Source: an uncultured Dehalococcoidia bacterium (GTDB taxonomy: Bacteria > Chloroflexota > Dehalococcoidia > Lucifugimonadales > UBA3495). Taken from it: a stretch of 64,000 nt of DNA. The notes beneath the pieces were generated by a model. That model worked only from the letters and a program-made list of their open reading frames with translations, had not been told where the DNA came from and did no database searches. This document shows positions 26,523-35,680 of this stretch, in pieces. The stretch covers positions 2,517,537 through 2,581,536 of the forward strand of contig OY282494.1 in assembly GCA_958296385.1 (NCBI GenBank), read 5' to 3'. Made by a program: the position numbers and the translations under genes. The first letter of the stretch is position 1. Each line of letters begins with the position of its first letter.

Positions 26523-27707
26523 ATGACCTTGCTCGCCGAAATCGTCAAAACCGAGGTTACGCCTGGCGATAATGCCGCTGACATCGCCCGCGGCGTCAAG
26601 GCCCCGCTGGCCGACCGCATCCGGGCCGCCAACGCCGCGATGGCCCGGCTGCAAGCGCAAGGCGAGTTCCACGCGATGCACCACGCCGCGCGCAACGCCG
26701 CCTTGTCGGCCGCGCAGTCCTGGATTCAAAAAGCCTGGCCCAAACGTTCCCACTGGTTCGCGGATGGCCGCGACATCACGCCGGAAAACATCGTCCCCAA
26801 GCTGGTGGAGGTGGCCACGGCAGAGCAGCGCGACCTGTTCCGCCTCGCCCGTTACACCTGGTCACTGCCCTACTCCAAAGGCTACGGCCGGCGATTGCGA
26901 TTCCTGATAATTGACGCCGGCCATGATAAGCTCATGGGCGTGCTGGGCTTACAGTCGGCCCCCATCAACTTCCCGCCCCGGGACCGCAAAGTCACTTACC
27001 CGGAGGGCCGGAAAGTCGCCCTGGTCAACCAGACGATGGATGCCTATACGCTGGGCGCGGTGCCGCCCTACAACCGTCTGCTGGGCGGCAAGCTGGTAGT
27101 CTGCGCCGCCGCCAGCCGGGAAATCGTGGACGCCTACGGTAAAAAGTATTCCGGTGCAACCACCTGGATGGAGCAGGGGGTAATACCGGCGCACCTGGTA
27201 ATGCTAACCACCACCAGCGCCTTCGGACGCAGCAGCATTTACAACCGGGTGACGTACCGGGATGCCGGCGCCGGCCGGACGCGGCAGCTGGCGGCGCCGT
27301 TAGGCTACACCAAAGGCTACGGCAACTTCCACCTGCACGAGGTCTATCCCGACATCAAAAAGTTCCTCATCCAGGCCGGCTACAACGCCAACCAGGGCTA
27401 CGGCCGCGGTCCCAAACCCGTGTGGCAAAACATCAGCAAAACGCTCACCATGCTGGGCATGGAGCACCAGGGACTAAAGCACGGCATCCCCCGCCAGGCC
27501 TGGGCCATCCCCCTGGCCCACAACGCCTGGGATTACCTCAGCGGCCAGGACAAAGAACCCGAATACTACGACGTCCCCTTCGAGCAGCTGGCCGCCTGGT
27601 GGATGGAACGGTGGCTACTGCCGCGCGCCCAACGCATCACGGATTGGCGTGATTGGAGCAGAGAATCAGTGCTACAATCAGTTACAGTGGACACGATGAC
27701 GCCCTGA
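26523..27707 (+). CDS. druA: DUF4338 / Druantia DruA-like protein
   Basis: A 394-residue protein. The core, residues about 118-280, carries the DUF4338 pattern: RLRFLIIDAGHDKLMGVLGL, RDRKVTYPEGRKVALVNQTM, DAYTLGAVPPYNRLLGGKLV and TTSAFGRSSIYNRV, then a GYTKGYGNFHL strand. DruA is the marker protein of Druantia type I phage defence, where it works with the large DEAD helicase DruE. Its own activity is not firmly known. AAAGGA lies about 10 nt before the ATG. A DruE-like gene follows 27 bp downstream, which strongly supports the assignment. The rest of type I Druantia (DruB, C, D) is absent. Confidence 0.82.
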   Translation: MTLLAEIVKTEVTPGDNAADIARGVKAPLADRIRAANAAMARLQAQGEFHAMHHAARNAALSAAQSWIQKAWPKRSHWFADGRDITPENIVPKLVEVATAEQRDLFRLARYTWSLPYSKGYGRRLRFLIIDAGHDKLMGVLGLQSAPINFPPRDRKVTYPEGRKVALVNQTMDAYTLGAVPPYNRLLGGKLVVCAAASREIVDAYGKKYSGATTWMEQGVIPAHLVMLTTTSAFGRSSIYNRVTYRDAGAGRTRQLAAPLGYTKGYGNFHLHEVYPDIKKFLIQAGYNANQGYGRGPKPVWQNISKTLTMLGMEHQGLKHGIPRQAWAIPLAHNAWDYLSGQDKEPEYYDVPFEQLAAWWMERWLLPRAQRITDWRDWSRESVLQSVTVDTMTP

Positions 27708-27734
27708 ACCGGGACGGATACCGGGGTGAAGAAA

Positions 27735-30700
27735 ATGCAATTCACGCCTAACGAAGCCATCGATCACCTCAAAGAATCCCTCGCGTCTTACCTGGAATCG
27801 CAATACCGCATCTCGCACCCGCTCGTTTTCGAGGAACGGGCCGCGCTGCTCAGGCAACGTGGCGTGATAGCGCAAGATCCTTTTATAGAGGCGACGCCGG
27901 CCTTTGCGACCGCACAATACTTGCGGGAGCTGGAGCAGCAGTACCCTGATGTCGTGCCCTATCGGTTGTCCGAATTGGTGGAACACGGACTCCCGTTGGA
28001 CCGCTTCCCGCTGTACACTCACCAAGAGGAAGCCATCCTAGCCAGCTTTGGCGAATCCGGCAATTTACTGGTTGCCACCGGCACGGGCTCCGGCAAGACA
28101 GAGGCGTTCGTCCTGCCTATTCTGGCCAGGATTCTCAAAGAAGCTCGCACCTGGCAAGCGCCTGCAAGCGCACCCAGCGCGGGGCGATACGATCCCGATG
28201 AGGGAACTTGGCAGCATTCCCGCCGGCACGAAACACGCCCGGCCGGGCTCAGAGCAATCATCCTCTACCCAATGAACGCGCTGGTCCATGACCAAATGTC
28301 GCGGCTGCGACGCATCCTGGCATTGGGCGGTTCCCCGGATTGGCAACGGCAGCATCTCAACGGCAACCTAATCCATTTCGGTATGTACACCAGCATGACC
28401 CAGCCTACCCGAGGGCCGGGAGACCCCTCAAAACGTCAACAGTTTGAAGAGCATCTATTGCATCTGAACGAAGAATGGGAAAGTCTGAACGCTCAATTGC
28501 AGGAAACCGGCAACTGGCCGGCCGTGGGTGGCCCGGAAATGCTGTGCCGGTGGGACATACAAGCCGCGCCGCCGGACATCCTGGTAACAAATTACGCCAT
28601 GCTGGAGTATATGCTCATCCGGCCAATAGAAAACCCCATCTTTGAAGCCACGAAGCAGTGGCTGGAAGGCGGCGACGACCGCGTCATTACGCTAGTCCTG
28701 GACGAAGCGCACACCTACACGGGCGCAAAGGGAACGGAAGTGGCCCACCTGGTTCGTCGTCTCAAGGAAAGGCTAGGGATAGCGCCTGATTCCGGGAAGT
28801 TCCGGGCAATCGCAACCAGCGCGTCAATACCCGCAGCGCCAGGCGCTGAAAAACAGCTAACTCGGTTCACATCAGACCTGTTCGGAGAGCCGGCAGACAG
28901 TTTCACAGTAATCAGCGCAAGCACGTCCGACAGTTCCCCCGGAACCCGTAATCCAGGCCCCCGCTCGTTGGAAGCGTTCCGGGAATTCCACGACGCTTTT
29001 AGTCAGAGCGCCCCATGGCCCGGTATAGCCGGACTTGCACAATCCCTAGACTTGAGCGCTCCAAACAGTGACGAAGACCCGCAGGTAGCCCTTTACCAAC
29101 TGCTGGAGGACAACGAAGACATTAAATGGGTACGGGCCAGAACGGCCCGAAACGCCACCAGACTCTCGGAACTTGCGAGTGAGTGCTGGCCACACCATAG
29201 CGACGCGGCAGAACGAGAACGCGCCACCGCCGGTCTGTTGGCTGCCGGAAGTTTCGCGCGTCCTACGGCGTTGCCGGACACCCCATCCATCTTGTCGATG
29301 AGAATCCACGCTTTTTTCCGCGGCGTGCCGGGGTTCTGGGCGTGCTTAAACCCCAACTGCCCGGAAATACCTGCGGCCCACCAGGGAGACCGGCCGGCTG
29401 GAAAAATATACACTGACCCACGACCTTGGTGCTCCGAACAATGCGGCTCACGGGTTCTCGAACTATTCTCGTGCCGTAAGTGCGGACTGCTTTTTGCCGG
29501 CGGTATCCCGGACAACGGGACCGGGAGCCTTTGGCCGTGGAGCGACGATTTTAGCGGTGATTTTTCGGACCACCATACGCGCGACCTCAGAAACTTCCGA
29601 ATTCTCGGCCTGGAACAACCATACGACGACTATCCCGTCGAGTGTCGCTCAATCAAAACTACGCTGGTTACAAACGAACAGGATGCTTACGCTCGTCCCA
29701 CCTTCGCCGTACCACCGTCCACCGACAATGCTGGAAACGAGGTCAGTCCATTCCCAAACCAATGCCCAAGATGTCAGAATTATCGTACTCCAAACGGCGA
29801 ACGCGAGGTGGTTGAACCGCTGAGGACCAGAGGGCCACGGTCCATCTCCGTAGTCGTCGAGGATACGCTGCGCGTACAGCCGGCCACTGTCGGGGCTGAT
29901 AACAATTGGCGACGCAAGGCCCTGGTATTTTCCGACTCGCGACAAGACGCAGCTCTGCTCGCCGCGGACCTGCGAAATGACCATAGACACGATCTGTTTC
30001 GGCAAGCCCTCTATCGTGTTCTGCATACGTGCCCGGCTTGCAACGGGGCCGGCCGTATTACGAAAGAAGCGCCCTACCGAATCGGCCGCGAACTCTCGGC
30101 CACCGAGGCCGTGTGCCAAGCGTGCAATGAAACAGGGTACACAACCCATCCATCCCCTATCGGATACCCAGAGTTGCGTAACAAGGTAATAGAACTCCTG
30201 ATAGACAGAGCAATCAACCCCACCGACGGCCAGTTACGTGACCCGTTCAAGCGACTGAGCGATGAGCAGGGCGCGGTATATCAAGAGGCAAGCCTGGCCT
30301 TCGATCTCGCAGCGCGCCGCGAAATCGCACAAGAGGATTTTGGATTGGAACCCTTGGGCCTGGCCATGTGGTCAATACCCCTACCGGAAAATACCGGCCA
30401 GTTCGAGCCGCTCACACAGGATGAGACAAGCTCCTTCCTACGCATTGTTGCCCGAATCTTGGCAACAGAGAACATTCTGCTTCCGCCGGAACCGGCGAAG
30501 CCTTGGGAATGGCCGTTTGACGACGACCGTATCCAGCCCTACGAAAAGCAAAGGATGATTCCCGGTTACAGACGCATCAGCGAGACCGTCATACCGTACA
30601 ATCTACGACCCCACCGGAAACTGGGTCGCTACGTCGGGGCAGTTGCCCAAACACTTTCAGACCAGGGCCGTATCGCTGACGTCGAACAGTGGCTGAAAGA

Positions 30701-33179
30701 ACTGCATTGGCTATTGTGGAAGGCCTTGAAAGGGTTAAAAGTCCTAACCAACGCAGGACGACGCATCGGCAAAGAGGTGCCACAAGGCATCCGCATTGAT
30801 GGATTCGAGTTACACCCGGTTGGCGATACCGTGTTTCGGTGTCGCTCGTGCCGACACGTGATGGGCGAGGTCCTGCTTGGAGTGTGCTACCGATGCGGTC
30901 AACAGGCTGAACAAGTTCCGCCGTCATCAATTCAGAACTTCTTCCGTCGCTCAGCAGCGTTCGCCACTCCCGGCTCCGACTACCCGGACCCGTATCAAGT
31001 ACAGGCGATTGAACACACGGCCGCCGTCGACCGCGTAGAAGCCCGCAACATTGAGCGATGGTTCCAAGATTTGTTCCGTGAGTCGGAACAGCCGGAAGAC
31101 CACCGAATCAACGTTCTCTCAGTCACTACCACCATGGAGATGGGAATCGATATTGGGAGCTTGTTGAGCGTCGGAATGCGCAACGTCGCGCCCACCGTCG
31201 CCAACTACCAGCAACGGGCTGGTCGCGCCGGTCGTCGTGGCAGTGCCGTGGCTACCGTAGTAACGTATGCGTTAGATCGCAATCATGATCAGTACTACTT
31301 CCACAGGCCCAAGGAAATTGCGTCAGAACCGCCGCGTGTTCCTACCTTGTACCTTTCGAATGAGGTGATTGCCAGACGGCACGTGCGCTCCCTTGTTTTG
31401 GGAGAATTCTTTCTGCAACGGATTTCGAACGAGGCAAACAGCAGCCTTTTCAATGCCTGGGGAACTGCGGAAGTGTTCCGGGAAGGTGCCGGACGAACAG
31501 CATTGACGGACCACATTCGGACAAACCAGGATGCATTGCTAAACCGGGCCCGGGAGATCGTGGCTCAAGACTTGGCAACAGACCTGCGGAAGTGGCTGGA
31601 GGAATTACCGCAGGAAGTCGACGCCGTAGCCCACAATGTTAACGCCAACGACGACCTACTGGTATCGTTGATTCAGGCGGGCCTTATTCCCAAGTACGCT
31701 TTCCCTGTGGACGTAGTCAAGCTGTCCATACCTGCTGATGACGATCAGGAGGACACCTACGAATCCCAGGATTTCTACTCTGGCATCGCCAGGGACTTGC
31801 GTATAGCCCTCACGGAATACGCACCCGGCGCTGAAATCATACGAGGGAAATTCCCGGAGACCTACATCTACCGAGTGGCCGGGGTTTATGACCCGTCGGA
31901 CAGTCAGCCCAATTACAGGCCCGCCGGCCAACTACACGAGTGTCGTCGCTGCCGGGCCACAACACTGACGACGTCCAATGATGTCGGCTCCCTTGACAGT
32001 TGCCCGGAGTGCGGTACCGACGATGTCCTGACCGTGCCGTACCTCAGACCGCCAGGGTTCACAGTAGACGCGGCCATTCCCGACTCTGGAAAAGTAAAGT
32101 ACCAATCAGGTGGGCGTGAGCGTGTCGGCTTCACACCATCCGCTCAACTCTTGGTCGGCACCAGCGCAATCACCAGTGGATTACCCAACTCGCAATTCGC
32201 TCCCGAACTTTACTCATTCGTGCATACAGGGGACCTGTTCTTGCGCAACATGGGACGAAATCGTGAGCGCCCCGGGTTCCTACTGTGCCCTGACTGCGGC
32301 CGCCTTCTCGACCCGGATCAACCTGGTAGGCATACCTACCCTGCCCACGTTCCACCACATCGGGGACGCCGGATGGGCCACAGAGCCGGCGATGATTGTC
32401 CCAACACAAACGACTTTGGCAATCAGGTAGTACTGGGTCACCGGTTTGCTTCAGAGGTGGTTCTTCTTGCCATCGCTATGCCCGCTTTCCTTGACGCTCC
32501 CATAATGGATCCCTCTGGCAAAGCTTTGTGGTATTCGTTCGGAACGCTGATGAAGGAATCAGCCACGAAAGTGCTGCAAATCAGTCCCGATGAAATTCGG
32601 GTCGGAGTTCGACCAATACGGGATGCGCTGGGCCGGATTCAGGGAGAGGTTTTCATCTATGACGATGTACCTGGCGGCGCTGGCTACGCTCGCGCGATAT
32701 ATGACAACCTCCAAGAGGTGGCTGAACTGGCGCTGGAGATGGGACACAATTGCAACAACGATGATTGCAGTGGCGCTTGCTACCACTGCTTGCTGGGTTA
32801 TTCGAACCAGTACGTTCACAACCTTCTGGATCGGAACCTAGGCGTCACTATCCTGGATTACCTGTTGAATGGACGACGACCAGCGCTGCCTAGCGGACTC
32901 ACCAAGTCCGCGATTAATGGGCTGACTGAATATACGCAATCCGACTGGATCGTGGCAGACCCTAGTCAGACCCCGCAACCGTTCGACGTTGTTCTCTCAT
33001 CAGCACATAACTCACGTGTCGGCGTACAAGTAGTTCATCCACTATCAGCCAGGCCAACACGCGCGGAACGCCAGCAACTGCAACACAGCACCGGGGTCAC
33101 AGCACTAACCTACACAAGTTTTGACCTACTGCGAAGGCCCTTCTGGGTAGCTAATGACTTGCTCAGCACCCAAGCGTAG
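27735..33179 (+). CDS. druE: giant DEAD-box helicase with DUF1998 (DruE/DrmA-DrmB-like)
   Basis: An 1814-residue protein. N-terminal helicase lobe: Walker A ATGTGSGKTEAF near residue 115, DEAH box LVLDEAHTYTGAKG near 322. Second lobe: TTTMEMGIDIGSL followed by YQQRAGRAGRRGS near 1150-1165. Several zinc-knuckle-like Cys pairs lie between the lobes (CRKCGLLF, CPACNGAG, CQACNETG, CRSCRHVMG). The C-terminal DUF1998 zinc cluster, CNNDDCSGACYHCLLGY, is near 1672-1688. Length and architecture fit DruE, while DISARM splits the same functions between DrmA and DrmB. I chose ATG 27735 (GGGGTGA 5-6 nt upstream) over GTG 27726. Codon use is less GC-biased than in the flanks, suggesting transfer. Confidence 0.85.
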   Translation: MQFTPNEAIDHLKESLASYLESQYRISHPLVFEERAALLRQRGVIAQDPFIEATPAFATAQYLRELEQQYPDVVPYRLSELVEHGLPLDRFPLYTHQEEAILASFGESGNLLVATGTGSGKTEAFVLPILARILKEARTWQAPASAPSAGRYDPDEGTWQHSRRHETRPAGLRAIILYPMNALVHDQMSRLRRILALGGSPDWQRQHLNGNLIHFGMYTSMTQPTRGPGDPSKRQQFEEHLLHLNEEWESLNAQLQETGNWPAVGGPEMLCRWDIQAAPPDILVTNYAMLEYMLIRPIENPIFEATKQWLEGGDDRVITLVLDEAHTYTGAKGTEVAHLVRRLKERLGIAPDSGKFRAIATSASIPAAPGAEKQLTRFTSDLFGEPADSFTVISASTSDSSPGTRNPGPRSLEAFREFHDAFSQSAPWPGIAGLAQSLDLSAPNSDEDPQVALYQLLEDNEDIKWVRARTARNATRLSELASECWPHHSDAAERERATAGLLAAGSFARPTALPDTPSILSMRIHAFFRGVPGFWACLNPNCPEIPAAHQGDRPAGKIYTDPRPWCSEQCGSRVLELFSCRKCGLLFAGGIPDNGTGSLWPWSDDFSGDFSDHHTRDLRNFRILGLEQPYDDYPVECRSIKTTLVTNEQDAYARPTFAVPPSTDNAGNEVSPFPNQCPRCQNYRTPNGEREVVEPLRTRGPRSISVVVEDTLRVQPATVGADNNWRRKALVFSDSRQDAALLAADLRNDHRHDLFRQALYRVLHTCPACNGAGRITKEAPYRIGRELSATEAVCQACNETGYTTHPSPIGYPELRNKVIELLIDRAINPTDGQLRDPFKRLSDEQGAVYQEASLAFDLAARREIAQEDFGLEPLGLAMWSIPLPENTGQFEPLTQDETSSFLRIVARILATENILLPPEPAKPWEWPFDDDRIQPYEKQRMIPGYRRISETVIPYNLRPHRKLGRYVGAVAQTLSDQGRIADVEQWLKELHWLLWKALKGLKVLTNAGRRIGKEVPQGIRIDGFELHPVGDTVFRCRSCRHVMGEVLLGVCYRCGQQAEQVPPSSIQNFFRRSAAFATPGSDYPDPYQVQAIEHTAAVDRVEARNIERWFQDLFRESEQPEDHRINVLSVTTTMEMGIDIGSLLSVGMRNVAPTVANYQQRAGRAGRRGSAVATVVTYALDRNHDQYYFHRPKEIASEPPRVPTLYLSNEVIARRHVRSLVLGEFFLQRISNEANSSLFNAWGTAEVFREGAGRTALTDHIRTNQDALLNRAREIVAQDLATDLRKWLEELPQEVDAVAHNVNANDDLLVSLIQAGLIPKYAFPVDVVKLSIPADDDQEDTYESQDFYSGIARDLRIALTEYAPGAEIIRGKFPETYIYRVAGVYDPSDSQPNYRPAGQLHECRRCRATTLTTSNDVGSLDSCPECGTDDVLTVPYLRPPGFTVDAAIPDSGKVKYQSGGRERVGFTPSAQLLVGTSAITSGLPNSQFAPELYSFVHTGDLFLRNMGRNRERPGFLLCPDCGRLLDPDQPGRHTYPAHVPPHRGRRMGHRAGDDCPNTNDFGNQVVLGHRFASEVVLLAIAMPAFLDAPIMDPSGKALWYSFGTLMKESATKVLQISPDEIRVGVRPIRDALGRIQGEVFIYDDVPGGAGYARAIYDNLQEVAELALEMGHNCNNDDCSGACYHCLLGYSNQYVHNLLDRNLGVTILDYLLNGRRPALPSGLTKSAINGLTEYTQSDWIVADPSQTPQPFDVVLSSAHNSRVGVQVVHPLSARPTRAERQQLQHSTGVTALTYTSFDLLRRPFWVANDLLSTQA

Positions 33180-33354
33180 TTCATCCCATATCCAAGTGTC
33201 ACCAAGTCGACCCGCGATGCCTTCGAACAACTTGCCGACGGGCGGGAACGCGCCCGCACGGTGTCAAGGCCGCTGGAGAAAACAGTTGGACCAACTCGGC
33301 ACTAGATGCTTGGCGTGCAATAGCAATTAGGGTATGTCGTCAAATCACTTTGGC

Positions 33355-33573
33355 CTACAGTGCCAGGGCCCGTATCTGGCAGATTGCCAGGTATGACGCC
33401 GCATTCTTGGCATACCGCGTCGCCACTCCCCGCCATTCCTTGAACTTGCAAAACCCGTTCTCCACCAAATGACGCGCCTGGTACAAATCCGCGTCATAGT
33501 CCAGAGGCTCCCGCCGATTCCGCTTTGGCGGTAGCACCGGCGTCATCCCCGCCGCACGCGCCGCCCCTATTCT
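33355..33573 (-). pseudogene. IS5-family (IS427-like) transposase C-terminal fragment
   Basis: The minus-strand frame reads RIGAARAAGMTPVLPPKRNR, then YDADLYQARHLVENGFCKFKEWRGVATRYAKNA. This is the conserved C-terminus of IS5-family ORF B proteins, with the DDE glutamate in HLVENGF. An in-frame TAA at 33574-33576 and unrelated sequence upstream show that the front is gone. The outer end of the element may be near 33331 (GGGTATGTCGTC), but no partner end exists to confirm it. Confidence 0.8.
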
Positions 33574-33891
33574 TTACGACCCGGCCTCGGCAAATCGTAT
33601 GGCCGCCAGCATCCGCGCCAATGGCGACCGGCAGGCTACCCGCGCCGCCGTCCAGAACATTGCCAGCGAAGTTCGGCTCAATCTGCCAGCATAGCAGACA
33701 TCCGACGCGCGCTAACCGAGCCCGGCCTGCTGACCAACGGCCGGAACGCGGGACACCGCGGCGGCACGCACTGGCTGATAACTCGTCCCGACGGCAACAG
33801 CCGATTAGTCACTACCGACCGGAAAGCCTACGCATACTACGGCGCCAACGTCGCATGGTTCGGGCCAAGCAACCGGTGGTGGCCGGGCTAA
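33569..33891 (+). pseudogene. frameshifted gene of unknown function
   Basis: Two consecutive pieces read like protein. One frame gives LYDPASANRMAASIRANGDR...IASEVRLNLPA, stopping at 33692-33694. The overlapping next frame continues SIADIRRALTEPGLLTNGRN, then GTHWLITRPDGNSRLV and ends at a TAA at 33889. Joined, they would be a helical protein with a winged-helix-like end. No family recognised. It lies back-to-back with the IS5 fragment, within the decayed zone. Confidence 0.35.
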
Positions 33892-34010
33892 AACGAGCAT
33901 AGCGTCAAGGCCGCCAGGGACACTTCTCCATAGCGCATACCCAGTGCAAGTCGGCACAATGGTTCTACCAGAGGTCGCCGATACCAAAACCGCTGGCAAC
34001 AGAGCGAGTC

Positions 34011-34238
34011 ATGCCCAAACGCCAAACGCAGCCGCTCAGCTCATCCCGGCAACGCATCCTGGAGTACCTGCGGGCTACCGCGCCCAGCACTCTTACCCAC
34101 CGACTATCCGTGAAATTCAACTCAATTGCAGCCTGAGCAGCACATCAGTGGCGCACTATCACATCAAGCAGCTGGAACGCGGGGGGCTACATTACCCGGC
34201 GACGCGGCATCGCCCGTGGTATCACCCTCAACGACTAA
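34011..34238 (+). pseudogene. LexA-type N-terminal DNA-binding domain, two frameshifts
   Basis: Three successive reading frames spell out a LexA winged-helix domain. Frame one gives MPKRQTQPLSSSRQRILEYL. After a shift near 34080 comes QHSYPPTIREIQLNCSLSST and then SVAHYHIKQLERGG. After a second shift in the G-run at 34181-34186 comes GYITRRRGIARGITLND and a TAA at 34236. This corresponds to the RQxxILxFI...YPPSxREI...S..TVHxHLKxLExKGYI pattern of LexA. No autoproteolytic Ala-Gly/Ser-Lys domain follows. It is either the remnant of a LexA paralogue or of a phage or island repressor. Broken as it stands. Confidence 0.7.
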
Positions 34239-34714
34239 ATACCAGCAACCCTGACTGTTGGCAACAATCGACTGCGGAAACGCCGGGTCTTACTGCCACT
34301 CATCTAGCAGGCTCGCCATGTGCGAAACCAGGCCGGCAGTTCGGCTCGTGACAATCAATTTCGCACACCGCCACGCACGTGAGCAAAGCAAGCCCACAAT
34401 CCCTACCGAAAAACCAGGACTTGGTCGAAAAACTCCAGAAATGCTGGCCATCTACCGGGCGCAACGGCTGGCTGGCTAATCAGTGCCACACTGGGTTGCC
34501 ACGCCAAAGCGACGAATTACGTCACCAAATAGACCGCCGTGATCCAGCAGATTCCTACGGATTTTGTAAAACAATCAGCCGGCTGCCTAGGTGCCGCCTA
34601 TTTTTGCACGGGCCTAAACCCTACCACCCACCAATCGTAGCGTTGCGTTGTAGGTGGTTTGGTTGCAGGATGGGTGCGAATACTTGGCCCGAAGTCGGCG
34701 GTAGGGGAGTTGCT
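34239..34714. other. gene-free stretch in the decayed zone
   Basis: Frames on both strands are short and compositionally unlike the genes nearby. Nothing I can recognise. The left end of the following transposase element should be in the last 100 bp. Confidence 0.45.
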
Positions 34715-35601
34715 ATGGGATTGCTTTATGATTTGGAAACCCGGCTGGAGCAGCAGATGCCTGTCCAGTTGCAGCGGTCGTTGCAGCAGGCTTTGGACGA
34801 CTACCAGCCCCTCTGCCCGGACTGCGGCCGGGCGATGCACCGGCAGCATTGGTACGCCCGCACTATCACCACCGGCTACGGCGCAATCCGGCTGCGGATG
34901 CCGGTGCTTCGCTGCGGCGTGTGCCACCGGATGGCCAGCGGCGCCGACCTGCTGGGCGCGGAGGAACGTCATCAAAGGTACTCAAAAAAACCCGCGATTT
35001 AGGCATCAAACTGGCGGCGCAGGGGCTGAGCTACGTCCAGAGCGGCCAGTGGACCAGAACGCAGTACGGGGCCACGGAATTGCAGGTAATCCGAGATGAA
35101 AGCGGCGTGGCTCTGGGGTCGTTTGGCAGCTGGGAAAATGTGATTGACCGGGCCTGGCAGCAGGGAGTAATCCAGCCGGCGCACCTGGTGAGCGACAGCG
35201 ACGGCGCCATCGCCGCAGGCATCCAGATGGTCTATGGCCGGCAAGCGCCGCATCAGCTTTGCCACTTCCACCTGCTGCGGGAGTACCGGCGGAACATTGA
35301 GGAGGACGGCTGGTGGGCGGTGCGGCGGCGGCGGGAGTCGTCCAGCCTGATGTAGGCCGAGTTTCACGCGGCGCGGGTGATAGCGTTGACCGGAGGCTAG
35401 GGGACGTACTGGTGTCGGAGAGCTCTGCGTGAGGGGCTGCGTCATTTGGACACGGGGCAAACCGATTCAATACAACTTCCCGGCTGGAACGGCACAACCG
35501 GGAGCTGCGGCACCGGGAAAGAAAGAATGGGCACGGTCTGGACAGCCCACAACCTGCTGGCACTGCTCCAAAATCGCGGCCTCCTAAACCAAACTGCCTG
35601 A
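34715..35601 (+). pseudogene. frameshifted transposase
   Basis: It starts at the ATG at 34715 behind GGGGAG. The first frame has a zinc-ribbon-like region, LCPDCGRAMHRQHWYARTIT followed by LRCGVCHRM, and stops at 35002 because of a slip in a run of seven A at about 34986. The next frame carries the DDE-like core (LGIKLAAQGLSYVQSG, AHLVSDSDGAIAAGI, HQLCHFHLLREYRRNIEEDG) and stops at 35355. Tail pieces with TTSRLERHNRELRHRER and MGTVWTAHNLLALLQNRG appear in further frames up to about 35600. This is an inactive transposase of a zinc-ribbon DDE family. The IS family name and terminal repeats were not determined. Confidence 0.75.
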
Positions 35602-35631
35602 AACGGAACGCGGGCAATCGGCGGTACTGTG

Positions 35632-35660
35632 CTGACAGGTTGGGCAATCGTTGTTATAAT
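35632..35660 (+). promoter_or_regulatory. promoter of the molybdenum hydroxylase genes
   Basis: CTGACA (35632-35637), a 17-nt spacer, and a perfect TATAAT (35655-35660). The ATG of the FAD subunit gene is 20 nt further on, behind GGAGGAGG, so the leader is very short. Confidence 0.78.
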
Positions 35661-35680
35661 CTCCGCCGGAGGAGGTGCCC

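Noticed and set aside
19671-33179. Canonical DISARM or canonical Druantia locus
   Set aside because: DrmA and DrmB do not appear as separate genes, and DruB/C/D, DruF/G and DruH are absent. Neither known set is complete.
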